DNA from: Branchiostoma lanceolatum
Taxonomy: Eukaryota > Chordata > Leptocardii > Amphioxiformes > Branchiostomatidae
DNA: 64,000 bases
Assembly (NCBI RefSeq): GCF_035083965.1
Contig: NC_089731.1
Location: forward strand, 7,477,501-7,541,500
Direction of reading: 5' to 3'
This document shows positions 46,840-58,592 of this stretch, piece after piece (the stretch's first letter is position 1; each line of letters opens with the position of its first letter). The notes beneath the pieces were generated by a model. It did not search any database, was not told the DNA's origin, and saw only the letters and a program-made list of their open reading frames with translations. The translations under genes and the position numbers were made by a program.

Positions 46840-48330
46840 GTATTAAACCAAAATGATGCAAAATTTGACATGTGTCTGCCTTGGTCATGTACACAGGCCC
46901 TCATTTAAATGTTTGGCATACAGCCTTTCAAAACAATTTTTGAAATAAACAATTTTTTCGTTTCGTTTTTTTCAACCCAAATGTATACTATTGAATCATG
47001 CATTCAAACAAAGGGGTGTCACATTTCTATATTTCACCCATACTATCGCTGCAATATGTTGTTTAAGGTAATTTCCTTCTTCTCCTGTCAAATCCTCATA
47101 TATATCATTATGTATACTATGGAGAACTTAATTCTTTCCTGGGGTTAATTTTTTTAAATTCAATTTTGAACTGGGTTGATTATGCGCGAGAGTGTAATTT
47201 TGAGCGGATATTTGTCGACTGGTCTAGTTTACATAGAGATGGCACGGAATATCCCATTCTTGCAAGAGGAGGATTCTTTAATTATTTATTGCAATTTTGA
47301 GCTGGAGTGATTATGAAAAAGTCCATTTGTTAGCAGTAGTGTATTTGTTTATGTGGATATGGTTGTGGACTGGTCCATATTGTGTTGAGGTGCTACTGGA
47401 AGACTCCATTCCTGTTTGGAGAGACTAATTGTTTTTAAATTCAATTTTGGACTGGGGTGATCCATTGTTTTTGTGGAAGTATTTTAGAATGGTCCATTGT
47501 TATTTTGGGACAGTCCATTTTTTGCATGGCGAGGAGTATGGCTAAACATGCTGTATTTGCTCGCAAATGTTGCCTTTCTAGTGTTCTTCTCCTTCTTCTC
47601 CTGCCAAATCTTCAAATGGATTCAACTCCGCCATTTTTTAACCAACCGACCTGAAATTTGGCATGGAGGTAAAGAAAGCAAATACCCTCAGGTGATTTTA
47701 AAATTGCTTTGAAACAGCCCTTAAAATCATTTTTATGGAGGTTTTTTGGGGCATTTTTTATATTTTTGGCTCCTGTGGCCTGGTTTTACAAGCAAATGAC
47801 CTGAAATTCGCTACAAGGGTGCCTTGAACATGTCCCTACAAGACTACAATCACATTTCTGGTGTACATTACTTCAAAATGTTTCGTTTTGGGTACTTTTG
47901 GACCCATTTTCAGACCAAAAACGGGTCAAAAGTGCTGTCCCCGTTCCATGTTCTATCTTAGAATCCATGTTCTATCTAAGGTTCCGGGCGTTCCATTTGC
48001 TGCTGGCCAAAGAACATGTGTTCTTTTCAGGTTACCTGAGGTCATGTTGCGGGTAAACACGCGAGCCATTGCAGTAAGAAGCTCTTGGTGTCTCGCAGAA
48101 CTTGTAGAGAGAATTGTTTTGCACGGGTGATTTTGGAACAGTCAATTTATGCATCGGGAGGGAGATTGGCAAAGTATGATGCTCTCGCAAATGTTGCCTT
48201 CCTACATGCAGTTAATATTTCGATTTGCCCAGGGGTTATTTTGGGACAACCCACTTCTTGCATGGGGAGGAGTATGGCTAAACATGCTGTATTTGCTCAG
48301 GGGCAAATGACGGCCTTTCTAGTTACAAAT
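46840..48330 (+). repeat. Inverted partial copy of the 56.7-62.2 kb element
   Basis: 46,847-47,050 matches the reverse complement of about 61,070-61,275 ('tgtcatgtgtctgcctt/tgacatgtgtctgcctt', 'ggccctcat', 'gcatacagcctttc', 'cattcaaacaaagggg'). 47,400-47,580 matches the reverse of about 60,940-61,060 and 59,905-60,010. A second unit of the 41.6-43.7 kb type follows (47,581-48,330). All are noncoding. Confidence 0.85.
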
Positions 48331-49758
48331 CTGATTGGGTTGTTCTTTCAATTCTGTAGAAATAAAATCTAGTTGGTAAAATATCACTCTTCTTCCAATG
48401 ACTCAAGTCCTGAATCATGGTCAACGTATTACTAACCCATTCCCAGACAATTCCATCCATTTTGTTATTTAAACAATAATCTTACCTCAAGGATACAAAT
48501 CATGAAACATTACAACTTTGTACATGGCAACCCAGAAAAATCGCACAATCACATATCTTAATTCTGTACTACATACATGTAGCCGCTTGCAGAGTGGATT
48601 AGTTTGCAGAAGTTTTCTGCGATTGGGAATACATTGTATCATATACAATTTGCGAGTAATACAGTTTTAATACATACAGTATCATCTTCATTGGAAAGTC
48701 CAACTCTAGAATTCAGTTCTGCACACATGTGCAGGCCTTCTTTCTCAGAAAATAACTTCATACAAGCTCTTTAGAAACTTACACACTACATTGTTGATTT
48801 CTGACAAACTCACAAGAATCATTATATTATATCAAAGGCAGCTAATCAATGCATAGAATTAGAAATGTATGGCAATGCAATATATCGATAGTGAGCTCTA
48901 CAGTATCATTCAAATATTCAATTCATTAAAGCAAAGATTAGGTATTTCAATTATCTCTGTTCTTAATCCATTGGAACCAGTATGCTATATCTATAATAAA
49001 TGGTATTGAACTCTGAAATGACATACTGGAGAACTGATATTTCTTGGGAGTCATAGAACAAATTGGATATTACTACCAAAACAAACATTGTAAATGATCG
49101 GATAGCAAACACAAACATGAATACTTTGAATTACATGTAATCATAACTTAGCACTTTAACATTTCTCATCTTAAAAGTCCATTGATTAACAAATGTCAAC
49201 ACAAGGATTTGAGTTACATTTAAAGAGTTCCACACAAGTAGTACATTGTATCTGTACTTTTATGCAACGTTTTAAAACACAATGCTATTTCATTCCAAGT
49301 AAAGGAGCTTGATATAAATCAACAGTGATAAGTAGTAATGCACATTCATTAAGCTTCAACAATATTTTTCCACCATCACTTGTAACTCTAGGCATATATG
49401 ACATAATATTCATCAATATGATTTATGAGCATATCAAAAGCTTCACTCTCAAGCTTTTCAAAAGCTTCACTAAAATGTCTAGCTTTAATCAGATCAGATA
49501 CTATTAACACAGGCACATTTCCTAACTACAGGATTTAAGAAACTTCTCTAGTCCATGGCTACTGTCCATAGAGAAAACATCATGTGCAAGGTTGGGCCCT
49601 ATCTGCCCCTTTTCTGCAACAGTACTTATACAGGTAGTCTCCTCCTCTTTACCCTTCCCAATCATCTGTTTCCCAAGTAGCCCAAAGGGTCTATACAGAT
49701 CCTCTTCTGAAAGATCCAGAAGACAAGACACATTAAGTATTTTTAGAACTGGGTCAGT
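48331..49758. other. 3' flank of the gasdermin-like gene
   Basis: AT-rich, with no coding exon. It probably includes the 3' UTR of the minus-strand gene that ends at 49,759. Confidence 0.4.
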
Positions 49759-52700
49759 CTACTTATCCTTATCCTCCCCAACCTGTCTCCGATCTTCTTC
49801 CAAATCATCAAGACCAGACAACTGTACATCCGACCTATTCAAAGAACGTCGGTTGACTGACTCAACCTTAGATGTTTCTGCAGCAATTTCTGGCTCCTCT
49901 GACATTCTCTTAAAGTGCAATCCTTGAAAATTTGGAGGTGTGTATTTTACTACCTTTCCTTTTAAGTCACTGGAATATATTGTAACCAGTCCTTGGAGGA
50001 GTTCGCTGGCTTCTTCGGCATCTTCTTCGAAGAACCCTGGAACGGTCGGCAGTGTCTTCTGCTCTGGAGGTCCTAACTCAACCAGATGACCAGCTTCTGG
50101 ATTGGATCTTATTTCGTTCACTAGCCGCCTGTCAGAATAGACATTGTTGATGAATAAACCTGATTTGGTAACATAGGGCAACAACTATTCAACAACAATA
50201 GCACAAGTAAAATCCATTTCTAAACATTAAGAATGCTAATGGAGGATAGGACAAAATGATAAATAACTTTTGTCACTAGCACTATCATTACTTATATGTA
50301 GATTGTGAGTAAATGCACAGTCATGTATCTAATATTGTAGATGAGAAGAGCGTTTTGTGTACATATAGCAGAATGTGAAAGAACGTTTTGTGCTATCCAG
50401 TATGAAACTGAAATGACAGCTAGAAAACTGTGCTTGTAAAAACAAATTAATCCAGAATATAGTTATCCCCATTAGAACTATTAGAACTAAATCTCAAATA
50501 AAGCAAAGTTGGAAATAACACAAAACATGTATTACTTTCTACTGCCTGAAGAAAATTCTTTTGCATTTTTGGTCAAGTTTTTTTTAATGCCATCAGACTT
50601 TCTTAGTATATTCTAGACCAAAAGAACAATTTCAATTCTAGTCATCTAGTTCAAAGTTGCGAGATATTTTTGTAACATGTTATAAAAAATGTATTTTTTT
50701 TATTCTTTGAAAGAAGAAATGATGCATTATTCTTCAGATGTACCTGAACACGCGTACGTTGTTGGATGCATCCGTATAGGGTAGATCAGGATCATTCAGC
50801 CAGCTAAAAGGTGAGCTCCTGGTCAAGAAAAAAGATGTTATGAATTAGAGGATGAATATCTCAACAAGAATTCTGGTCTTGTTAACAGTACATCTTTCAA
50901 GTATATAAACTCATTCGATTCACAATCATGAAAAGACGATGAGATATTCCAGTAGTACTTATATACAAGAATCACAAAGCAAAATGATTTTCACTTTAAT
51001 CTGTGTATCAGATGCTTTTGCATAGGAAGAAATGTAAATGTGATCCACATATTATTCCAAAAGTGTACCTGACTGTCCTCAGAGGGCCGGGGTTCATCAT
51101 ACATTTGAGAGAGGCAATCCTATCCGCAGTGGATGCATCTATCCTTAGATCACCATCTTTGAACAAGCTTCTGCCTTCAAATGATGAGGTCCTGATCAAC
51201 AAAGAACACATTATCAGAAGATGGATACTATCTCAACATTTTTTTGCCATGTACATCTACCATATATACCTTTTATTCCATATCCATATGGTTAAATTAC
51301 AGCTCATTCACATATCGTATTCCTGGTATCAAAATTACGGATATTTTTGTTTTTTGGAAACAAGCTGTTTACTTGAAATTTGTACACAGAAACCTTTTGA
51401 ACTGGCAACTTACATCATATCCAACACACTGAACTGATCATCTTCATCAGAACTATCTTCATGAGTGACAACTGCCTTTAGGATGTCGTCAAGGTCCACC
51501 TTCTTGCCAAGAGCTTCCATGAGCTGTTGGAAGCCCACAGGTGAAATGTCGGCTAAGTCGTCTTCATCCTCGGAAAGCTCTGCTTCCAGAACATGCTTCA
51601 CTCTAGCTTCGTCCATTTTCAGCTCTGGGTATTTCGTACCCATGCTCTGTGGAACACAAAATATATTATCAGCTGTGACAATGATCAAAATCTCTGAAAG
51701 TGATGAGCTCAGCTTAAAAGTATATCTTTTCCGATAACATCAATGAGAGCCTAATTTGCATAATATATATTTCTGGTGATGTTAGGTCTCCGAACTCTTG
51801 TTTTCCTGTCGTGTTGCGTATACGCTGGTCTCAAAGGTCCCTATATTGCAGGATTCTGGTGGAAACTTGGACATATTCTCCATGATCTTGACAAAAAAGG
51901 TGCCCGATAAGAGCTTAAACATACATGTATTTTTGTCATTCTAATTATGGTGTGCTGTTACTAACCTGGATATCTTGAAAGGGCAGTGAAACACTTCCCT
52001 TGTATGAGATGGCTTCTGGACCTTGAAACCTTGGAGTTGGACCGCCTTGAGGGTATAAAATTGGAATTGGAGCCCCCTCCCACACATCTGGAATGTTCTT
52101 TCGATTTTCCTCCACAAGAAGTGTCAGTTGGTCGCCATCTTTGATGCCCACATCCTTGACAGTGTCCGCTGGGTACTTGATCTTGGTGCCTTTGTATGTA
52201 AGGACCTTTTTTTATAAGGAAAAGAAGACTTTAAAAAAGACGAATCTTGTGCATTCTTGGTCGATGAAGTCAGAATGAAAAAAAAAGTCTTTTTGAGAAG
52301 GTGCAACATGAGACTTGGACCTTTCAAAGAAGGGGCAAAACCCAACAACGATGAACACAGAATTTTGCTTTTAGTTATATGTTGCACATCATACAAGTAT
52401 AATATGTCTTACCAACAACTTGAAAAAAGTCTATAATTTCCCTGCTTAGCACTCAACACTTATGAAAAAGACTATAGATGAAACTTGAACATACACCACA
52501 ACCAGTGGACTCTACCCCCTTGCACAATTGTGTGCCAACCAAGGACTATAGAAACAGAAATGGGCACCGCCCTATACACTGAAAGGTGTAAGAAGAATTT
52601 TGATAAACAACATTATGCTCACCTGTTTATGACAAGGAACCCTGTCCCTCATCTTGTGCATGATGACAATGACAGGATCTTCTGCATCAACTGTCAGTGT

Positions 52701-55633
52701 CCTTATTGATCCTTCGAACTCAACTTCAACTTGAATATCTGGATAACAAATGAAGTGTTAGATTCCATAAGTACACGGGATGTTCATTACTGAACTCAAC
52801 CAAAAATAAGACGGGCATAACTCAAATTTTCGGGCATAATTCGAAAGACTAATATTTGTATCAATCATATTAGCCAGTACTAGCAGTAGTTATTCCACTA
52901 ACATAAGACCAAACTAACTAAAAATATGCTAGAACTAGATTTTGATACACACTGTTGGAAAACAATAATTTACATGAAGCTATGGCATAGGACACACATA
53001 CTAATAGTATATTGTCTAGCTGGAACTAAACTGCCCTTTGGAGTAACACAACAGCTTCCCATACACACAGCACTGGATGATGATATCACTTCGGTGGAAT
53101 TGTTGCATCTATGATATATTTGCGCATCTCAAGCTCCAAGCATGGTTTAAAGCTTTGATTGTAATTAAGAGTAAGACCAAACCACTTTTGGTCAGTGAGT
53201 CCCTCCACTGCTTGCAGTCCAGCCAAACCCAGCTGTCACGTTTGGGAATGTCCAATTGACTGTTGCCAATACAGGTAAAAGTGCTGTCAGCTTCGACATC
53301 TGTCACAGACACCTAACAGACCAAAAAACAAACAAATTTTAAGTCCAAATAAGTTCAAAATTGATGACAGAAAATCCAATTTTATTCCCCTTTTTTACTT
53401 AAAAGGGAGAATGAAATCCAATGTTTTACCGATTTCCAGCCTCTAACTTTAGATGGTGGCAATTGCTTCTTACTTTGGTCAAATCTTTTACAAATCTACC
53501 TGGTAGTCAATATATAAACGGGCCTCTGAATGTGGTTCCATACACAATTACCATTGCATAGGGGGGTTGAATGTTTGCCTTGCATTTGGAAGGTCGGAGG
53601 TTGAAAGTCTGACCATGTCATACCAGAGACTTGTACATATACAAACTGCTTTGATCATAACGGACAAGTCTCCTACTGTACACAGTGGCCTGTGTTGCCC
53701 AAGGACTATAGCAATTGAAATAAAGATAACGACTGCATCTAAGGGCATCTATACACTGAAATACGCAGGAAAGATTTTAACTTTAGCCTTAATCATGAAC
53801 GATAAAGGCGCATGTTCATTCTCTGTACAACAGTTAGACCAATGCCTTGCATAACATTTCACTGTGATGTACTTGCCTTTTTCAAATAAATCCTCTCTTG
53901 CTTCTTCTTTTTCCACGGTATGCGATGCCTGCTATAGCTGTTGTTATTTTCCTTGGTCACAACAAGTCCCTTCAGAGGTAGTTGCATCCATTTGGTAAAC
54001 TTCTGATGTTTTCTGAGGAAATGAAATACCACTTTGCTGCTGAATTTGAATCGCAATAGAAAATAAAATAGGGAAAATGTCGGCACACTTTATAAATTTG
54101 TAGGTACTGCTGGCTTTTTTATTTCAAAATCTCCCACAAGACAAATATTTTTTCGTCTTGTGCATAGTAGTATTCATAGTTACATGCATGTAAAATTCAA
54201 CGTTCATGCCAGGATTTGGGGCTTTAGTCTAATTCTCGGCCGTGTGTAAATTCATACCCTGTTTCCAAAATGCTCCGTAGGTAAACCCGATCTCCATGTA
54301 CATGTGAATCTGACTGAAGAAGGCCTCTTCTACCCCCACCACGTTTCTCCTGACTGATGTAGCGGATGTTGAGACGCGAGCCTTTCCTTATGTTTTCCCC
54401 ACCTCCAAGCACAATGATGGCAGCTGTTTGAGACCAAAACAATGCATCATACCAAGTAGGTTAAATTTAACCTCCTTGATCATACATAAGCATTAGCAAT
54501 TTTTGCCAAGATTAGTGTACTTACTACTTTGATAATAAATTTGTACGGTGAAAATTATGGTGTGTCGGTCACAATAAGTCTTTTTTTCACTAGAACCTCT
54601 TCCATGCCCTTGGTTTATATAAAGATGTTAATGTTTAACCTCCTTGGTTTATCACTGTTTGCCAGTCTGAATGACCTAATTTGCATACTGGGGACACATA
54701 CATAAACTATAGGGGGATAGACACTATCATTTCGGAACAGGGTTAGAACTTACTTCGCCTCTCTCTCTCCTCAGTCCCAGGGCCAAGAGTGTAGTTCCCC
54801 TCAAAGTTTCCACTTTTGTCCATTCCGACAATCTTCCCTTGATCATCGTAAGAGATCTTTGCAAACTTAAGCGCCAGCACGGCGTTGTTCACCACTTGTC
54901 GGTGTTCCTCTGGACGCTGACTGGAGATTCCAGCTCCGGCCTCAACATTCACAGACTCCACCTCAACATTTCCACCTCCCCTTTTTTTAGATTCCACATT
55001 TTGCTTGACTTCCCAAGAAATCTTGCCAGCCACTATGACATCGGTGACGATAAATAGGCTGTGTTCTCCCCTTATGTTTGTCGCTCTGGTATTCACGGTA
55101 TGTTCCTCCAACGCACCGCGTAGGTCTTCAAAGTCAACCGACCTCCTTACCAAGTCCTCGCAGAAGACTTCCACACTGCTGCTTGTACTTTTAGTACTGG
55201 TCATTGAAGCACCAATGCCAGCATTCGGAGCGATACGAAACCTCACCCTCCCCCAAGCATCCATAGTTTTGACACAGGCATACTTGTGTTGCGAAACTGC
55301 TGACGACTCGGACACTACGATTGTTTTAACTGATTCTTCACTGAGTGACTCGTTGATACTTTGTTGTACACTAGTTTTTGATGAAAATGCGGCAAAAAAG
55401 CCACCCATGCTTTCAGCAGATTTTGGATTGATGTAGTTCTGGGGAGAAAGCGCTGGCTCTAACACGATGCTACCATTTCCGCTGCACTTTGTTGTCTTGA
55501 GGAGAAAAGTTTTGGGGTTACACCTGTCTGCATTTAGTGCGAGGTCAACCATCCACCCAGCCCCGCCCTCTCGGGTTCGAATGATGTCATTGGCCAGGAA
55601 GTTGTGCAAGTCAAGGAAGTCTGGCTCTCCCAT
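49759..55633 (-). CDS. Gasdermin-like domain fused to a ubiquitin-like domain (10 exons)
   Basis: Exons: 55633-54754, 54423-54258, 54012-53877, 53312-53183, 52738-52623, 52205-51966, 51646-51414, 51191-51069, 50818-50744, 50128-49759; phases agree, 822 aa. Residues 1-293 come from one exon and resemble a gasdermin/pejvakin N-terminal domain in length and order: HNFLANDII at the start, VEVFCEDLVRRSVDFEDL before HSLFIVTDVIVAGKISWEV, then NNAVLALKFAKISY. Gasdermin N-domains form membrane pores after cleavage. Residues 294-437 are unrecognised. Residues 438-510 look like a ubiquitin-like fold (IQVEVEFEGSIRTLTV, VLTYKGTKIKY, GIKDGDQLTLLVEE). The rest is acidic and low in complexity. The intron after 53,877 begins with GC, and the donor at 53,182 is weak. 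The exon chain is well supported; the gasdermin call is my reading of pattern only, without a profile search. Confidence 0.6.
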
Positions 55634-56695
55634 GTTGACTTTGACTTTATTAGAATTGCAATGTTAAATATACGTGGGACATAGACAGCTATTGCTGGTG
55701 TTGGTAGCGCAGTTACTTGGCTGGCTCAGAACTGCAGAAATCTGGTACCAAATGGCATATGTTTCTGAAAAAAATTGACAGGAGATTTATACTTATTATA
55801 GACACCAGTGATGTTAAAGAAAAACTATAAGAATCAGAAAATTTGTAAAGTTTCAATCATATTGCATTCCCTTGCTAAGACACGCTAGAATCAGTCCAGT
55901 CGACTCATTCTTGAGTTATTCTCCTTCAATCTCTCTCCAAAAAAAAAAATCGGCCCCTGCAGTTCCAAGAAAGCTGCGAAGGGCCAAAACCTATACTCTC
56001 TGCCCAATTGCCAAGAGCTATCCTATCTACCCAAGAACTATACATGATCACTAAAAATCACAACCATAAGATGTCCAGAACACTATAGAGGCCTGTCATC
56101 AAACTTGACCTTCCTTGCCGACACCTATCCACATGAGTCACACATACCGAATGAATGAATGAATGTTTTATTTCCGTGTCCTGCGACTTAATAAAGTCGC
56201 CAAGCCCATACGGACTAATAGGACACCAATTGAATACATAAACTTGACAAGTGATCATGTCATGTTGTATCATAAAAATCCACCCACAGCTTCTCGAGCT
56301 CGATATGCTGTCAACGTGAAGTGAGACATACAGCAGACAGATACACAACAAAGGGGAGCGAAAACATAACCTTCACGACGAAGGTAATAATCTTTCAAAT
56401 TATGATAACATTGTATACAACTTCCATATGTGAGTGGACACCATATGCGTGCTTTAGGAGTCTCCATGTTTAACGTAACTTAATTTGTAACGTTAACCGT
56501 TGAGAAGAAAGAAATTTAAAGGTATTTGTCCACATACTCTGAAAGACTGTAGTCCTGCGGTTTGTCTGGCTATGCTAATTGTTCTGTGTAAGATGAGCAA
56601 AATCGCAGAATAACCTTCAACTTGACGCTGACGTCCGCTGTGATTCCAAGGAAGTCCACTTTGGCAAACTTTCCGCTATCCTACCAGACTGCTGT
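55634..56695. other. Upstream region of the gasdermin-like gene
   Basis: No coding exon. It probably holds the promoter and any untranslated first exon. A short (ATGA)n tract lies at about 56,149-56,165. Confidence 0.4.
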
Positions 56696-56826
56696 TAGTC
56701 CAGCGGCATAGTTCCCAAAATTAGCTGAATTGTGCACTTTTGTCTAAAAGCACCAAATTTGGCACACATGTAGTTGAACATATCCTGCACAAATCTGGAT
56801 ATGGAGGCATTTTCATTTCGGCCCAG
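56696..56826 (+). repeat. Left terminal inverted repeat
   Basis: About 130 bp matching the reverse complement of the right end with a 10-bp indel near 'gttcccaaaa' and scattered mismatches. It is preceded by TGT. Confidence 0.85.
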
Positions 56827-57282
56827 GAGCGCCATGGCGGCATCTTAAGTTTAGAACACCCAAAATTGACTGACCGTTCTAGTACCCTTAATAAGGGGGA
56901 GGGGCAAAAGATTAAACATTAATGTTTCTTCATGAAAATTTGTTTATCATAAAAGTCAACCACAAGGATCGTAAATCTGTTAATTTTTTTTAGACAACAC
57001 GCTTCTATAGAAAATTATTCGTCCTTAAAGTTCATTTTTTTCCATTTTTTAACTGAAAAAATGGATTGTTCACTTTCCGTTATCAGGCAAAGTTTTAAGG
57101 TACCTATGGGACCTTTGTTGATACTGAAGTCTGATTTGTCACAATGTTGACAGCATTTTATTCTTTAAATGGCCGAAATCCACCAATTCTATCAGGAGAT
57201 ATAAGTGTATATAGAATTACATTACGATGCATATTTTACCTGAAAGGCGGTTGCTAAGGCTGTTGCTAAGGAAATCTTTTGC

Positions 57283-57823
57283 CATTTTGGCGGCCATCTT
57301 GGATCTGCTATCTTGCAGCATAATTTCTTACAAGTACTAAACATTTATCGAAGACTTTTACCATAATGCTAAATGTTTTCGACATGACTATAACTTGTGT
57401 TGCATTTAAATAAAGTTAGGCAGATCTTATGATGGTTGCCATGGAAACGGTGAAAAATACAATTCTCTCAAGCAAGGGAAAGTTACTAAACAAGCCATTT
57501 TTTATGCTTATGAATTCCAGTCATTATCAAGACTTGGCCAACACCCCTGAATGATCCATTACTAATATTAGGGCTCTTAGAAAATATTTCAGCTAGGTAA
57601 AGAATAAGTAGAAGTTATTTTACCTAAGAAATCAGGTGACATGCGCCATTTAGGCGGCCATCTTGGATCTGCTATCGTGCTTAATTTCTTACAAGTACTA
57701 AACGTTTATTGAAGATTTTTACCATTATGCTACTTTGTGATACATAGGCCCTCTAAACTATGTCTGAAGGCATTTTGAAATACAGTTAGGCAGATTTTAT
57801 GACGGTTGCCATGGAAACGGTGC
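57283..57823 (+). repeat. Direct duplication inside the transposon
   Basis: 'ggcggccatcttggatctgc' with 'ttacaagtactaaac' occurs at about 57,290 and 57,653. 'gttaggcagat' with 'ggttgccatggaaacggtg' occurs at about 57,415 and 57,786. The period is about 365-370 bp. Noncoding. Confidence 0.9.
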
Positions 57824-58019
57824 TTAAGTAACAACTTATCACAGCACAGTTGCTACATGGTATAACAAACATTCTTGAATGCTCATCATTTCCCGTCATA
57901 ATCAAGACTTGGCCAAGTTCATTTTCTTCCTGTTTTGAGTTCAAGTTCTACAGCCTGAACAAAAGAATGACAAGAAAATATATACTAACATGAATTTAAA
58001 AAAATAGACGGGCTGCACT

Positions 58020-58592
58020 TAAGGCTTCTCTCCCAGACTGCTGCCACATAATTTCAACAGCCTGTATCTGAGCTCATTGACGTCGCTTGTTACTGGTCGG
58101 GAAGAGTATATGTGGAAAGTGAAATCCTGTAGTTTCTTAAAAGCTCATCTGATAGCTCCGACCCATTCCATTCCTACTTGTTTGAACATATCCCGGAAGT
58201 CTCTGTTTTCCTTAACAAGCCGAAGTGCTCCCAAGTTCCCTCGTCCAGAAATCGCACTCACAGTATCGCATCCGGGGTAGGTATGCATTCCATGGAGACT
58301 GTTGCAAAGGTCTTTATATAATGACCGCACTCGCGATACTAACATATCGTATTCGTGAAATATATCCTATTTGTGGCTGCATCCGCGCCGGGCCACACTT
58401 GAAAAAAAAATTGATGGTGGAATTGAGTGCTTGAATGCCAAACAGAGTAGGAAGACGTCTGTACCTTCCGATGACACAATCACTGTGTCGTAGCCTGACC
58501 TGGCTGCATGGCCAACATGAAGCATGATGTGTCAGCTTCTCCTGATTTGACTTAAAGTCTTGAATAGCATTGGCACTAGGTTTTGATGCCAA
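58020..58592 (-). pseudogene. Fossil transposon ORF (EADT / TDVF / GCDTVSA type)
   Basis: Translating the minus strand across at least three frameshifts, I see in order EADT, HAARSGYDTVIVSS, TDVFLLCLAF, RIRYVSI, LHGMHTYPGCDTVSA, FRDMFKQVGMEW, FTFHIYSS and VNELRYRLLKL. This order matches a family of animal transposon-derived proteins known to me only as uncharacterised ORFs with 'LPGLHAFTGCDTxSAF'. The conserved acidic residues recall PIN/XPG-like nucleases (inference). Frameshifts and stops show that it is dead. Other transposase parts are not recognised. Confidence 0.65.

Noticed and set aside
49592..49927. Plus-strand ORF of 111 codons
   Set aside because: It is antisense to the last exon of the gasdermin-like gene.
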